Source: Betaproteobacteria bacterium (GTDB lineage: Bacteria > Pseudomonadota > Gammaproteobacteria > Burkholderiales > CAIKXV01). From it: a stretch of DNA of 64,000 nt. Of this stretch, positions 1-9,376 are shown piece by piece. A program made the position numbers and the translations under genes. The stretch spans positions 186,001 through 250,000 of the forward strand of contig CANGYF010000002.1 in assembly GCA_947458265.1 (NCBI GenBank), in the 5' to 3' direction. Each line of letters opens with the position of its first letter. Position 1 is the stretch's first letter. The notes beneath the pieces are model-generated. The model searched no databases, had not been told where the DNA came from, and worked only from the letters and a program-made list of their open reading frames with translations.

Positions 1-395
1 TCGCCGTACACATCATTGGCCGAAACCAGCGCCGCTCCGTAGTGCAGGCCGATGTGCAGCTGGATCGCCTGGCCACCGAACCTGCGCTCGTCGATCGCCA
101 CCTGCATCTCGCTCGCCGCCAGCACCGCCTGGTCCGCGGTCGGGAACACGCACAGCAACTCGTCGCCGATCGTCTTCACCAGCCGGCCTTCGAACCTGGC
201 GAGCAAAAGCAGGATGCGTTCGAAGCATTCGTCGATTGCCGCCTTCGCCTGCGTATCGCCCAGCTTCGAATAGAGCGCGGTGCTGTTGCTGACGTCCGCG
301 AACAGCACTGCCAGCACGCGCCGCTCGGCCCGGGCGATCTGTGGCTCCGGCTGCGACTGTGCAACCGTCACCGCGGTCACGCCCGGATCGGGCAT
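1..395 (-). CDS. Class III adenylate/guanylate cyclase, N-terminal part (runs off the left edge)
   Basis: About 131 residues are visible. After a short variable N-terminus comes a class III nucleotidyl cyclase domain. FADVSNST carries the first metal-binding Asp (Asp34) and KTIGDELLCVF the second (Asp78), in the usual order and spacing. Such enzymes make cAMP or cGMP from ATP or GTP. The substrate-specifying and transition-state residues lie outside the window, so the product cannot be told. I chose the ATG at 395 because GAAGG precedes it by about 8 nt. A TTG at 458 would add 21 residues but has poorer spacing. There is no signal peptide or membrane segment in the visible part, so a cytosolic location is likely. 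Confidence 0.8.
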   Translation of the reverse strand, partial: MPDPGVTAVTVAQSQPEPQIARAERRVLAVLFADVSNSTALYSKLGDTQAKAAIDECFERILLLLARFEGRLVKTIGDELLCVFPTADQAVLAASEMQVAIDERRFGGQAIQLHIGLHYGAALVSANDVYG

Positions 396-625
396 ACCTG
401 CAGCCTTCAAGGTCGCCTCGTCGTTCGGATCGTGCAGGAAAAGGGGGTTCTCGCTCAAGGCCTTGTCTCTGGGTCGTTGATCGGTCGGGGTCCAACGAAT
501 GCTCCACCCGATCCCCGCCGAACAGTAACCGGGTAACGGCCCGGCACGGCAGAACTGTAGCAGCCCGGCACGGCAACCGAGCGCCGTCGTGCAGTTCCCG
601 GCGCTGCGCGGCCGCCAGGGAGCCG

Positions 626-1105
626 TCAGGCTGGCCGGCGCGGCACCAGCACGTTGGCCACCAGTTCCTGCATGACTTCGCGCTTCTGGTTGTAGGTCAG
701 CGTCCGGAGCTTGACGATGCCACGGTCCGGCCGGGAACCGGACGGACGCGCCTCCAGGATCTCGGTGACCGCCGTCAGGATGTCCCCGGGCCGGGTCGGC
801 GTCGGCCAGCGCAGCAGTTCGATGCCCAGCCCGACGCGCCCGCGGTCGTCCGACCGCATGTCGCCGCCGATCACCAGCTTCATCGTCAGTGCCGCCGTGT
901 ACCAGCCGCTGCCGATCAGGCCGCCGAAGATCGAGGCCCGTCCGGCCTCCGGATCGGTATGCATCGGCTGCGGGTCGAATTCCTTCGCGAAGCGGATCAT
1001 CTCCGCCTCCTCGAGCACCACGCTGCCGGTGTTGAAGTGGCGGCCGACCGTCATGTCCTCGAAGTAGATCGTGCCGTCGGGGGAACCCTGTATCTCGTCG
1101 CTCAA
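626..1105 (-). CDS. MaoC-like hot-dog fold dehydratase
   Basis: This 159-residue single-domain protein is of the MaoC/(R)-specific enoyl-CoA hydratase type. The central motif FDPQPMHTD followed by FGGLIGSGW matches the hydratase-2 signature, in which Asp and His activate water for addition to an enoyl-thioester. Family members act on enoyl-CoA or related thioesters in the cytosol. It is the last gene of a minus-strand run behind an FAD oxidase, a D-aminoacylase and a 3-hydroxybutyrate dehydrogenase-like SDR, with a 72-bp gap to the SDR. That setting suggests acyl-CoA catabolism; the real substrate is unknown. Confidence 0.85.
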   Translation of the reverse strand: MSDEIQGSPDGTIYFEDMTVGRHFNTGSVVLEEAEMIRFAKEFDPQPMHTDPEAGRASIFGGLIGSGWYTAALTMKLVIGGDMRSDDRGRVGLGIELLRWPTPTRPGDILTAVTEILEARPSGSRPDRGIVKLRTLTYNQKREVMQELVANVLVPRRPA

Positions 1106-1177
1106 TGCATGCTCCTCTATGCCTTCCGTGCGCGGCCCCGGAACCGGTGGCCGCCGTGTCTTGCGCCTGCGTCCCTG

Positions 1178-1972
1178 CTATTCCATGTGCCAGCCGTGGC
1201 TGACCACCACCGACTGCCCGGTCAGCGCATCGGTCGGGAACGCCGCCAGGAACAGCGCGGTCTGCGCGACGTCCTCGACCGTGGTGAACACGTTGTCCAC
1301 CGTATCCTTCAGCATGATGGTGCGAACCACCTCGTCCTCGCTGATGCCGTGGCGACGGGCGAGTTCAGGGATCTGCGCCAGCACCAGCGGCGTCTTCACG
1401 AAACCCGGGCAGATCACGTTGGTGCGCACGCCCTGCGGCCCGCCCTCCTTCGCCACCGCCTTCGCCAGTCCGACCAGCGCATGCTTGGCGGACACGTAAG
1501 GTGCCTTCAGGGCCGAGGCTTCCTTCGAATGCACCGAACCCATGTACAGGATGCATCCGCCGCGGCCAGCGGCGTACATCCGGCGCAGCGCGGCCCGGGT
1601 GCACAGGAAGGCACCGTCGAGGTGGATACCGATCATCCGCCGCCACTCGTCGAACGTGAACTCCTGCACCGGCTTGACCATCTGGATGCCGGCATTGGAC
1701 ACCACGATATCGATGCCGCCGAAGGCAGTGGTGCAGGCATCGAAGCCGGCTTCCACCTGCTGTTCGTCGGTCACGTCCATCGCCACGCCGATCGCCCGGC
1801 CGCCTGCGGCGACGATCGCCGAGGCAGCCTCGCCGGCGCCCGGCCCGTTCAGGTCGGCAAGGACCACCGCACATCCGGCCGCTGCGCAGGCCTCGGCGAT
1901 CGCCCGCCCGATGCCGCTCGCCGCACCGGTGACCAGCGCAGCCTTCCCGTCGAGCCTGTGTCCGCCACTCAT
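1178..1972 (-). CDS. SDR oxidoreductase, probable 3-hydroxybutyrate dehydrogenase
   Basis: The 264-residue classical short-chain dehydrogenase has the NAD-binding motif [10 protein letters not shown] near residue 15, the NAG motif near residue 93 and a catalytic triad at about Ser146, Tyr159 and Lys163 (YVSAK). The C-terminal half, with [19 protein letters not shown] and a VSHGWHM-type end, resembles D-3-hydroxybutyrate dehydrogenases, which interconvert 3-hydroxybutyrate and acetoacetate with NAD. Its ATG shares one base with the TAA stop of the upstream D-aminoacylase, so the two are probably translationally coupled. The family call is firm. The exact substrate is inferred from similarity and could be another 3-hydroxy acid. 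Confidence 0.85.
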   Translation of the reverse strand: MSGGHRLDGKAALVTGAASGIGRAIAEACAAAGCAVVLADLNGPGAGEAASAIVAAGGRAIGVAMDVTDEQQVEAGFDACTTAFGGIDIVVSNAGIQMVKPVQEFTFDEWRRMIGIHLDGAFLCTRAALRRMYAAGRGGCILYMGSVHSKEASALKAPYVSAKHALVGLAKAVAKEGGPQGVRTNVICPGFVKTPLVLAQIPELARRHGISEDEVVRTIMLKDTVDNVFTTVEDVAQTALFLAAFPTDALTGQSVVVSHGWHME

Positions 1973-3462
1973 TATCGTTCCTCCCTGCGCAGGACGCGAC
2001 CGGGGCGCTCCCCGGTCGCAACACCGTCGCGCCACACCGGTGTGCCATTCACCATCACCAGATGGATGCCGGCCGCCGGCCGTACCGGCGACTCGAACGT
2101 GGCGCTGTCGATCACGGTGGCCGGATCGAACAGCACGAGGTCGGCATAGGCGCCCGGCTCGATACGGCCCCGCGCGTTCAGCCCGAAGCGCGCAGCCGGC
2201 AATCCGGTCATCTTGTGCACCGCGACCTCCAGCGGAAACAGCCCGAGGTCGCGGCTGTAGTGGCCCAGCACACGCGGGAAGGTACCCCACAGCCGGGGAT
2301 GCGGGCTGGCATCGTGCGGCAACCCGTCGGAGCCGACCATCGTCTCGGGAAACGCGAGGATGCGCTGTACGTCGCGTTCGTCCATCATGAAGTAGATCGC
2401 GCCCGCCGGCTGCAGGCGCCGCACAGCCTCCTCGGCCGATACCCCCCAGTCGGCGGCGACCTGGGCCAGGTCGCGCCCCGCACATTCCGGATGGGGCGTC
2501 GACCATGCCACCAGCACCCGGGAGGACATCGACAGGCGCGACGCGCTGAGCACGGTTGAGGATGCTTCGTACGGATAGCAGTCGAGCGCCACCGGCTGTT
2601 GCTGCATCGCCTCGGCGATGCGCGCCAGCGTCTCGACCGACCGGCCGTGGTTGGCCAGACCGGCCACCTTGTGGTGCGAGATCACGACGCCGATGCCGCA
2701 GGCCCTGCCGATCTCCAGCGTCTCGTCGATCGCCGGCAGGATCGCCTCGGCTTCGTTGCGCATGTGGGTCACGTACAGCCCGCCGCAGGCGGTCAGCCGA
2801 CGCGACAGTTCGATCAGTTCCGACGTCGGAGCGGCGGCGGCTGGCGGATAGAAGGTACCGGTCGACAGCCCGATCGCCCCGGCCTGCATCGCCTCGTCGA
2901 TCGCCGCGCACATGCGCCGGCATTCAGCAGGCGATGCGGCGCGAGACAGGTCGTCCATCGCCGCGGCACGCAGCGTCGAGTGACCGACGAGGAAGGCCGC
3001 ATTGGTCGCCGCCGGCTGCCGCTCGAACGCCGCGAAGTAGTCTTCGAAGGTCGGGAAGCGGAACCATCCGCCGGCAGGGTCGAGCAGGTCCAGCGGCTGG
3101 GGTGGCCTGCCCTGCAGCGCCAGGCCTGCCAGCGAGATGCCGCAGTTGCCGGCGACCACCGTGGTCACGCCCTGGCTGACCTTGGGCGCCATGCCGCCGC
3201 CATCGAGCAGCATGCGGTCGTCGTGGGTATGGACATCGATGAATCCGGGCGCGAGCGCAAGCCCGCTGGCATCGATGGACGCCGCGCCGCGCAGCGTGCC
3301 GCCCTCGGCGATCGCCGCGATGCGGTCACCCTCGATCGCGACATCGCCAGTGAAGCGCGGCGCGCCGCTGCCGTCGAACACGGTGGCATTCGAGATCACC
3401 AGCGCCGGACGGCGTACGTCGCCGGCACCGGCCACGGCCGCCGCCCCGGGATCAGCCGGCAT
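1972..3462 (-). CDS. N-acyl-D-amino-acid deacylase (D-aminoacylase) family amidohydrolase
   Basis: The 496-residue metal-dependent amidohydrolase opens with the small beta-sandwich motif [11 protein letters not shown], then [10 protein letters not shown] (metal-binding histidines), [13 protein letters not shown], the SHHK metal-site region and [17 protein letters not shown]. This order is typical of N-acyl-D-amino-acid and N-acyl-D-Glu/Asp deacylases, which remove the acyl group to release D-amino acids. No signal peptide is seen, so the protein is probably cytosolic. The first codons overlap the end of the FAD oxidase gene by about 11 bp, and its stop overlaps the next start. Family members also hydrolyse dihydropyrimidine-like amides, so the substrate stays open. 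Confidence 0.85.
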   Translation of the reverse strand: MPADPGAAAVAGAGDVRRPALVISNATVFDGSGAPRFTGDVAIEGDRIAAIAEGGTLRGAASIDASGLALAPGFIDVHTHDDRMLLDGGGMAPKVSQGVTTVVAGNCGISLAGLALQGRPPQPLDLLDPAGGWFRFPTFEDYFAAFERQPAATNAAFLVGHSTLRAAAMDDLSRAASPAECRRMCAAIDEAMQAGAIGLSTGTFYPPAAAAPTSELIELSRRLTACGGLYVTHMRNEAEAILPAIDETLEIGRACGIGVVISHHKVAGLANHGRSVETLARIAEAMQQQPVALDCYPYEASSTVLSASRLSMSSRVLVAWSTPHPECAGRDLAQVAADWGVSAEEAVRRLQPAGAIYFMMDERDVQRILAFPETMVGSDGLPHDASPHPRLWGTFPRVLGHYSRDLGLFPLEVAVHKMTGLPAARFGLNARGRIEPGAYADLVLFDPATVIDSATFESPVRPAAGIHLVMVNGTPVWRDGVATGERPGRVLRREER

Positions 3463-4828
3463 CCGGCAGCACCTTGCCCGGGTTCATGATGCCCAGCGGG
3501 TCGAGTGCGCGCTTGATCGCCTGCATCGCCGACACCGCACCTTCACCATGCTCGCGCGCGAGGTAGCCGCGCTTGCCGATGCCGATGCCGTGCTCGCCGG
3601 TGCAGGTACCCCCGGCATCGATCGCCCGCTCGACCAGCACGCGGTGCAGCGACACGGTCAGCGCACGCTCGCGCTCGTCGCGCGCGAGATAGGTGACGTG
3701 GAAGTTGCCGTCGCCGACATGGCCGACGATCGGCGCGACCAGACCCGCTTCCCGGCTGTCGCGCTGCGCGGCCAGCACGCATTCGGCCAGCCGGGAGATC
3801 GGTACGCAGACATCGGCGACCATGCTCCGGGCACCCGGATGCAGCGCGAGGCCGGCGTAGTAGGCCGCATGCCGCGCCTTCCACAGCCGGTTGCGATCCT
3901 CGGTCTTCGCGGCCCAGCGGAAGGCGCCGCCGCCATGCCCGGCCGCCAGTGCGGCCACCGTGGCGGTCTGCTCGGCCACCCCGGCCTCGCTGCCGTGGAA
4001 TTCGTAGAACAGCGTCGGAGCCGGCATGAACTCATCGAGCTTCGAGTATGCGATCGACGCCTGCATCTGCAGTTCGTCGAGCAGTTCGATGCGCGCCACC
4101 GGCACGCCGAGCTGGATGGTCTCGATCACGCTGCGCACTGCACCTTCGAGCGTGTCGAACTGGCACACCGCGGAGGCGATACGCTCCGGCTGGCCGTACA
4201 GCTTCAGCTGCACCTCGGTGATCACGCCGAGCGTGCCTTCCGAACCGACGAACAGTCGGGTGAGGTCGTAGCCAGCGGCCGACTTGCGCGCCCGGCCGCC
4301 GGTGCGGATCACCTCTCCCGACGCCGTCACCACGGTCAGGCCGAGCACGTTCTCGCGCATCGTGCCGTAGCGCACCGCGTTGGTGCCCGACGCCCGGGTC
4401 GAGGCCATGCCGCCGATCGAGGCATCGGCGCCGGGATCGATCGGGAAGAACAGCCCGTGCGCCTTCAGCGCGTCGTTCAGCTGCAGGCGCGTCACGCCCG
4501 CCTGCACGCGTGCATCGAGGTCGTCGACGTTCACCGACAGCACCTGGTCCATGCGCGACAGGTCGAGGGACAGGCCGCCATGCACCGGGATCGAAGCACC
4601 TTCGATGCCGGTACCGGTGCCGAACGGCACCACCGGCATCCGGCAGGCGGAGGCCAGGCGCAGCACCGCGGACACATCCTCGGTGGACTCGACGAACAGC
4701 ACGGCGTCGGGCAGCGCATGCGCATGCCCGGACTCGTCGTGCGAATGCTGCTCGCGGATCGCCTGCGTCGTCTGCAACCGGTCGCCGACCAGCGCGCGCA
4801 GACGGTCCAGGGTAGCTGCTTCGATCAT
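3452..4828 (-). CDS. FAD-linked oxidase (GlcD/Dld-type 2-hydroxyacid dehydrogenase)
   Basis: The 458-residue protein has an N-terminal PCMH-type FAD-binding domain (PVVPFGTGTG near residue 70, then DPGADASIGGM and the SEGTLGVIT loop). A C-terminal FAD-oxidase domain contains VGHVGDGNFH and ends with GEHGIGIGKRGY and LDPLGIMNPGK. This layout is shared by glycolate oxidase subunit GlcD and cytochrome-linked D-lactate dehydrogenases, which oxidise D-2-hydroxyacids and pass electrons to the respiratory chain. The start at 4828 follows a good GGAAGGCAGGA ribosome site. It leads the four-gene minus-strand operon. No GlcE or GlcF partner is nearby, which favours the single-subunit D-lactate dehydrogenase type. 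Confidence 0.88.
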   Translation of the reverse strand: MIEAATLDRLRALVGDRLQTTQAIREQHSHDESGHAHALPDAVLFVESTEDVSAVLRLASACRMPVVPFGTGTGIEGASIPVHGGLSLDLSRMDQVLSVNVDDLDARVQAGVTRLQLNDALKAHGLFFPIDPGADASIGGMASTRASGTNAVRYGTMRENVLGLTVVTASGEVIRTGGRARKSAAGYDLTRLFVGSEGTLGVITEVQLKLYGQPERIASAVCQFDTLEGAVRSVIETIQLGVPVARIELLDELQMQASIAYSKLDEFMPAPTLFYEFHGSEAGVAEQTATVAALAAGHGGGAFRWAAKTEDRNRLWKARHAAYYAGLALHPGARSMVADVCVPISRLAECVLAAQRDSREAGLVAPIVGHVGDGNFHVTYLARDERERALTVSLHRVLVERAIDAGGTCTGEHGIGIGKRGYLAREHGEGAVSAMQAIKRALDPLGIMNPGKVLPDAG

Positions 4829-4923
4829 TCCTGCCTTCCATGGCGACAGCGGATGTCGCGTGCCGGTGTGATTCCGGTGTTGGTGGGATAATTCTAGGCT
4901 GTTTCCCCGCCACCGAGCAGCCC

Positions 4924-5964
4924 TTGCACCTGTCGCCCGCCACGCCGGCCCCGCACCCGCCCCTGCATGCGCAGCATCGCTTCTGCGTGGCGCCGATGAT
5001 GGACCTGACCGACCGCCACGCACGCTACTTCCTGCGCCTGCTGTCGCGGCATGCCCGGCTCTACACCGAGATGGTCACCACCGGCGCGCTGCTGCATGGC
5101 GATCGCGCGCGCTTCCTGCGCTTCGACCGTGCCGAACATCCGGTGGCGATCCAGCTCGGCGGCAGCGACCCGGCGGCCCTGGCCGCCTGTGCGGCCTTCG
5201 CCGAGGCAGAGGGCTACGACGAGGTCAACCTGAACGTCGGCTGCCCGAGCGATCGCGTGCAGTCCGGGCGTTTCGGGGCCTGCCTGATGGCGGAACCGGC
5301 ACTGGTCGCCGAAGGCGTGGCGGCGATGATCGCCGCGGTGCGCATCCCGGTGACGGTGAAGACCCGGATAGGCATCGACCGCGACGACTCCACCGAGCGT
5401 CTGTACACGCTGGTCGACGCGGTAGCGGCCGCCGGCTGCCGCACGCTGGTCGTTCATGCACGCAACGCCTGGCTGGACGGCCTGAGCCCGAAGGACAATC
5501 GCGAGATCCCGCCGCTGCGCTACCCGGTGGTGGGGCAGCTCAAGCGCGACCGGCCCGGGCTGTCGATCGTGATCAACGGCGGCCTGCAGACGATCGAGGA
5601 CTGCCACGCGGCGCTCGATACCTTCGGCCTGGACGGCGTGATGCTGGGCCGTGCCGCCTACTACTCGCCGTGGCTGCTCGCCGACGTCGACCGCAGCCTG
5701 TTCGGCGATGCGACGCGCACGGTCGATCGGCGCGAAGTGGTCGAGGCGATGATCGACTACGCCTGTGCACGGATGGCCGAGGGCACCCCGATGGCCTCGA
5801 TCACCCGCCACATGCTCGCGCTCTACCAGGCAGTGCCGGGCGCACGCGCCTGGCGCCGCCTGCTCAGTGAAAGGGCACCGAAGGTAGGTACCGCCCAGTC
5901 CCAGGCCATCGAGGTGATGCGCGCGGCACTCGCCTGCGTCGACCCCGACCGGGCAGCCGCCTGA
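4924..5964 (+). CDS. dusA: tRNA-dihydrouridine(20/20a) synthase DusA
   Basis: FMN-dependent reductase that makes dihydrouridine in the D-loop of tRNAs. The motif FCVAPMMDLTDRHAR at the N-terminus and NLNVGCPSDRVQSGRFGACL with the catalytic Cys are characteristic of the DusA subgroup. An in-frame ATG exists at 4840, but it lies inside the ribosome site of the divergent FAD oxidase gene. A -10-like GATAAT (4887-4892) also sits downstream of it. I therefore prefer the TTG at 4924, just before the conserved HRFCVAPMMD segment. The stop overlaps the ATG of the next gene (TGATG), so the two are probably cotranscribed. Confidence 0.92.
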   Translation: MHLSPATPAPHPPLHAQHRFCVAPMMDLTDRHARYFLRLLSRHARLYTEMVTTGALLHGDRARFLRFDRAEHPVAIQLGGSDPAALAACAAFAEAEGYDEVNLNVGCPSDRVQSGRFGACLMAEPALVAEGVAAMIAAVRIPVTVKTRIGIDRDDSTERLYTLVDAVAAAGCRTLVVHARNAWLDGLSPKDNREIPPLRYPVVGQLKRDRPGLSIVINGGLQTIEDCHAALDTFGLDGVMLGRAAYYSPWLLADVDRSLFGDATRTVDRREVVEAMIDYACARMAEGTPMASITRHMLALYQAVPGARAWRRLLSERAPKVGTAQSQAIEVMRAALACVDPDRAAA

Positions 5965-6911
5965 TGGCGCAACAGGCGGACGGTACCGGCGCGCCGGACG
6001 CAGCCGGACCGACGCCTGCTGCGCCCGCGACCAGTCCCAAGGATCCGGCGGCGAAGGCGGCAGCGGCACAGGCGCGCGGCATCGTCGCGATGATGATCAG
6101 CGCACTGCTGCTGATGCTCGGGGATTCGATCTCCAAGTTCCTGCTCGAGACCTACCCGGTCGGACAGGTGATCGCGCTCCGCCAGGGGTCCGCACTGCTG
6201 GTGATCTTCGCCTGGGCACTGGCGGTAGGCGGCCCGCGCATGCTCACGATCGTATCCTGGCGCGGGCAACTCACGCGCGGCGGGCTGTTCCTCGTCGGTA
6301 CCTTCTTGATCCTCAGCGCGCTGCACGAGCTGCCGCTGGCCACCGTGACCGCGATCGTCTTCGCCAGCCCGATCTTCGTGGCGGCGCTGTCCGCGTCCGT
6401 GCTCGGCGAGAAGGTCTCGCGCCGCGTCTGGATCGCGATCCTCGTCGGCTTCGTCGGCGTGCTGGTGATGATCCGCCCGGGCGCCGCGAGCTTCGAGTGG
6501 GCGCTGCTGCTGCCGCTGGCCGGCGCTGCGGTCAATGGCCTGCGCGATCTGGCCTCGCGCAGGCTGTCGCGCACCGACCATTCGCTGTCCATCCTGTTCT
6601 GGTCCACGCTGATCGTCGGGGTCGGCGGCGCGCTGATGGCGCCGTCCGACTGGCTGCCGGTCGGGGGCGTCGCGCTCGCCTGGTTCGTTCTGGCCGGCGT
6701 GATCAGTGCCGGGGCGCAGTTCGCGATGATCGAGGGGCTGCGCCTGGGCCGTGCCGCCGTCGTCACGCCCTTCAAGTACACCGGGCTGCTGTGGGCGGTG
6801 CTGCTCGGCGTGCTGTTCTGGAACGAATGGCCCGACCGCTGGCTGCTGATCGGCGCGCTGGTCGTGATCGGTGCCGGCATCTACATGAGCCGGGTACCCG
6901 CCGCGCGCTGA
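5964..6911 (+). CDS. EamA/DMT-superfamily transporter
   Basis: The 315-residue integral membrane protein has a duplicated EamA architecture of about ten hydrophobic segments. Each half ends with a helix rich in G, V and I, such as WIAILVGFVGVLVMI and LLIGALVVIGAGIYM. A soluble, Ala/Pro-rich stretch of about 35 residues precedes the first helix. Drug/metabolite transporters of this kind usually export amino acids or other metabolites across the inner membrane; the substrate cannot be read from sequence. The gene is coupled to dusA by TGATG. Its TGA faces the pyrD stop only two bases away, giving a convergent TGAGCTCA. Confidence 0.87.
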   Translation: MAQQADGTGAPDAAGPTPAAPATSPKDPAAKAAAAQARGIVAMMISALLLMLGDSISKFLLETYPVGQVIALRQGSALLVIFAWALAVGGPRMLTIVSWRGQLTRGGLFLVGTFLILSALHELPLATVTAIVFASPIFVAALSASVLGEKVSRRVWIAILVGFVGVLVMIRPGAASFEWALLLPLAGAAVNGLRDLASRRLSRTDHSLSILFWSTLIVGVGGALMAPSDWLPVGGVALAWFVLAGVISAGAQFAMIEGLRLGRAAVVTPFKYTGLLWAVLLGVLFWNEWPDRWLLIGALVVIGAGIYMSRVPAAR

Positions 6912-6913
6912 GC

Positions 6914-7990
6914 TCAGGCGCGCAGGTCCGCCCCGACCGCCTCGCCAATGCTGGAGAAGCCGTCGCGGCGAAGCAGCGCAGCCAGCTCGCGCTTGATCTC
7001 GTTGACCAGCGGCAGGCCGTAGAACACCAGCGCCGAATAGAGCTGGACCAGCGAGGCACCGGCGCGGATCTTCGCATAGGCGTCGGCGCCGCTGGCCACC
7101 CCGCCGCAGCCGATGATCGGCAGGCGGCCGCCGGTGGCGCGCGCGAACTCGGCCAGGCAGGCGTTGGCCCGCGGCAGCAGCGGCGCACCGGACAGGCCAC
7201 CGCCCTGCGCTGCGTCCCGGCTGGCCAGGCCCGGCGGCCGCTCGATCGTCGTGTTGCCGATGACCAGCCCGTCGACGCCGGTGGCCAGCGCCACCTCGGC
7301 GATGTCCTGTACCTGCTGCGCGTCCAGGTCGGGCCCGACCTTGGCCAGCAGCGGTGGCCGCCTGCGCCCGGTCGGCGTGGCCTCGCGCAGGGCGTCAGTC
7401 ACCCGCACCAGCAGGTCCTCGATCGGGGCGCGCGCCTGCATGCCGCGCAGGCCCGGCGTGTTCGGCGAGGAGATGTTGCAGACCACGTAGTCGGCCAGAC
7501 CGGCCACGGCCCGGATGCCGATCACGTAGTCGGCCGCTCCATCGACCGTCTCCTTGTTCTTGCCGACGTTCGCACCGACGATGCCGCGCGCTGCACCGGC
7601 ACGGCCGCGCGCACGCAGCCGCTCGACGTAGACATCGATGCCCTGGCTGTTGAAGCCGAAGCGGTTGATCACCGCGCGGTCCTCGGTCAGCCGGTACAGG
7701 CGCGGCTTCGGGTTGCCCGGCTGCGGCTTCGGCGTCACCGAACCGGCCTCGACGAAACCGAAGCCGGCCCGGAGCATCGGGTCGATGACCTCGGCATCCT
7801 TGTCGAAACCGGCAGCCAGCCCGATCGGGCTGGCGAAATCGAGGTGCCACACCCGGGTGGCGAGGATCGGATCCTCGAACGGTTGCGGCATCGGCGCCAC
7901 GCCCAGTTTCAGCGCGGACAATGCAGCCAGGTGGGCGGTTTCCGGCTCGAGCCGGTGCAGCAGTCGTTGCGACCAGGGGATGTCTTTCAT
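6914..7990 (-). CDS. pyrD: Dihydroorotate dehydrogenase (quinone), class 2
   Basis: The 358-residue enzyme oxidises dihydroorotate to orotate in pyrimidine synthesis, passing electrons through FMN to ubiquinone at the inner membrane. An N-terminal amphipathic helix region (about residues 1-35) precedes the barrel. FASPIGLAAGFDKD marks the flavin site, and CNISSPNTPGLRG carries the class 2 catalytic Ser at residue 175. The start at 7990 is set by alignment to the usual MKDIPW-like N-terminus. A TAGAAT (-10-like, 7999-8004 read on the minus strand) lies only 8 nt upstream of the ATG, so a very short leader is possible, but no -35 is visible. Confidence 0.95.
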   Translation of the reverse strand: MKDIPWSQRLLHRLEPETAHLAALSALKLGVAPMPQPFEDPILATRVWHLDFASPIGLAAGFDKDAEVIDPMLRAGFGFVEAGSVTPKPQPGNPKPRLYRLTEDRAVINRFGFNSQGIDVYVERLRARGRAGAARGIVGANVGKNKETVDGAADYVIGIRAVAGLADYVVCNISSPNTPGLRGMQARAPIEDLLVRVTDALREATPTGRRRPPLLAKVGPDLDAQQVQDIAEVALATGVDGLVIGNTTIERPPGLASRDAAQGGGLSGAPLLPRANACLAEFARATGGRLPIIGCGGVASGADAYAKIRAGASLVQLYSALVFYGLPLVNEIKRELAALLRRDGFSSIGEAVGADLRA

Positions 7991-8183
7991 GGCGGCCGAT
8001 TCTAGCGCGCCCGGCCCCCTGCCGCCCCCCTGCTGCCCCCTCCCGGCCAGAGGCCGGCCGGACGCCGTTACGGAGGCAAGGGCCAACAGGAGGCGCGGCG
8101 CATCTGCTACCCTCCCCGCCTTCCTGTTTTCCCACGCCTGAACAGCCGCGCGAGATGCGCGGCCCACGACCGGACGGCCCTGC

Positions 8184-8756
8184 ATGAAGCGAATGATCAT
8201 CGGCATCACCGGCGCGTCCGGCATCATCTACGGCGTGCGCGCCCTCGAGATCCTGCGCGACCTGCCCGACGTGGAGACCCACCTGGTGATGTCGCCCTCG
8301 GCCGCGCGCACGCTGGTCGAGGAAACCGACTACGACCTCGACCATGTGAAGTCGCTCGCCAGCGCGCAGCACAACTACCGCGACATCGGCGCGTCGATCT
8401 CCAGTGGCTCGTTCAAGACGGAAGGCATGCTGGTGGCCCCGTGCTCGATCAAGACGCTGTCGGGTATCGCGAACTCGTTCGACGACGAACTGATCGTGCG
8501 CGCTGCAGACGTGTGCCTGAAGGAGCGCCGCCGCGTGGTGCTGCTGCTGCGCGAGACGCCCCTGCATGCAGGGCACATCTCGCTGATGGAACAGGCGACG
8601 CGCAACGGCGCGATCATCATGCCGCCGGTGCCGGCCTTCTACCACCGGCCGAAGACGCTGGACGACATCGTCACCCAGACCGTCGGCCGCGCGCTGGACC
8701 TGTTCGGCATCGACACGCGCATGGTGAAACGCTGGAAGGAAGAGCCGGCATCGTGA
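8184..8756 (+). CDS. ubiX: UbiX flavin prenyltransferase
   Basis: The 190-residue flavoprotein transfers a dimethylallyl group to FMN to make prenylated FMN, the cofactor of UbiD-type decarboxylases in ubiquinone synthesis and aromatic acid metabolism. The N-terminal GITGASGIIYGVRA (from residue 7), the mid-region VAPCSIKTLSGIANSF and RRVVLLLRETPLHAGHISLM with PAFYHRPKTLDD are diagnostic. Length and start are normal. The GTG of the next gene overlaps the stop (GTGA). No ubiD is in the window. Confidence 0.95.
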   Translation: MKRMIIGITGASGIIYGVRALEILRDLPDVETHLVMSPSAARTLVEETDYDLDHVKSLASAQHNYRDIGASISSGSFKTEGMLVAPCSIKTLSGIANSFDDELIVRAADVCLKERRRVVLLLRETPLHAGHISLMEQATRNGAIIMPPVPAFYHRPKTLDDIVTQTVGRALDLFGIDTRMVKRWKEEPAS

Positions 8757-9283
8757 CGGCCGACGCCACCGGCAAGGACGGCTTCTGGGGCTTCTCGCTG
8801 CGCATCTACGCCCGGCCGGACGTACCGCAGGCTTGCCTCGCCCTCCAGGACGAGGGCGGCGCCGACGTCAACCTGGTGCTGTTCCTGCTGTATCTGGCCG
8901 ACTGCGGCCGGATGCTCGACGACGCCGCCGTGGCAGCGCTGGACCAGGCCACGCGCGACTGGCGCGAGCAGGTGGTGAAGCCGCTGCGCGGCGTGCGCCG
9001 CCTGCTGAAGGAAGACATCGGGGCATTCGCGGCGGACGCGACCGCCCCGCTGCGCAGCGACGTGAAGCGGGTCGAACTGGCCGCCGAGAAGCTGCAGCAG
9101 TTCACCCTCGAGGCGCTCGCCCCGCCGGCAACCGCGGGCGCCAGCGCGACCTCCCGGCGGCTCGCCGCGGCGACCCACCTGGCAAGCTACGCCGCGCGCT
9201 GCGGCAACTGGCCGGAAAACGCGCTGCACGTGCTGGTCGACGCATGGGCCGAGGATGCGTCGTCGCGCGGCCTGACGGACTGA
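8753..9283 (+). CDS. TIGR02444 family protein of unknown function
   Basis: The 176-residue soluble protein matches what is known of the TIGR02444 family: a helical protein opening with FWGFSLRIYARPDV, then ACLALQDEGGADVNLVLFL and a WREQVVKPLRGVRR segment. No catalytic motif, signal peptide or membrane helix is visible. It starts with a GTG overlapping the ubiX stop by 4 bp, so it is probably made together with UbiX. A link to UbiX function is not established. Confidence 0.8.
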   Translation: MTADATGKDGFWGFSLRIYARPDVPQACLALQDEGGADVNLVLFLLYLADCGRMLDDAAVAALDQATRDWREQVVKPLRGVRRLLKEDIGAFAADATAPLRSDVKRVELAAEKLQQFTLEALAPPATAGASATSRRLAAATHLASYAARCGNWPENALHVLVDAWAEDASSRGLTD

Positions 9284-9376
9284 ACGACCGCGCAGCACCA
9301 GCCGTACCGGAGGACAATCCGACGGCTGCCGGCAACCGCCGGATGCCCCCTGTCGACTGCCGCCGCCGGCGCGCCC

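Noticed and set aside
341-2149. Long plus-strand open frame opposite the MaoC, SDR and D-aminoacylase genes
   Set aside because: It is rich in Arg, Gly and Pro, shows no domain and is antisense to three well-supported genes; high GC makes such frames common.
4840-4923. N-terminal extension of DusA from an ATG at 4840
   Set aside because: It would overlap the divergent gene's ribosome site and precede the likely promoter element, and the extra residues are unlike DusA.
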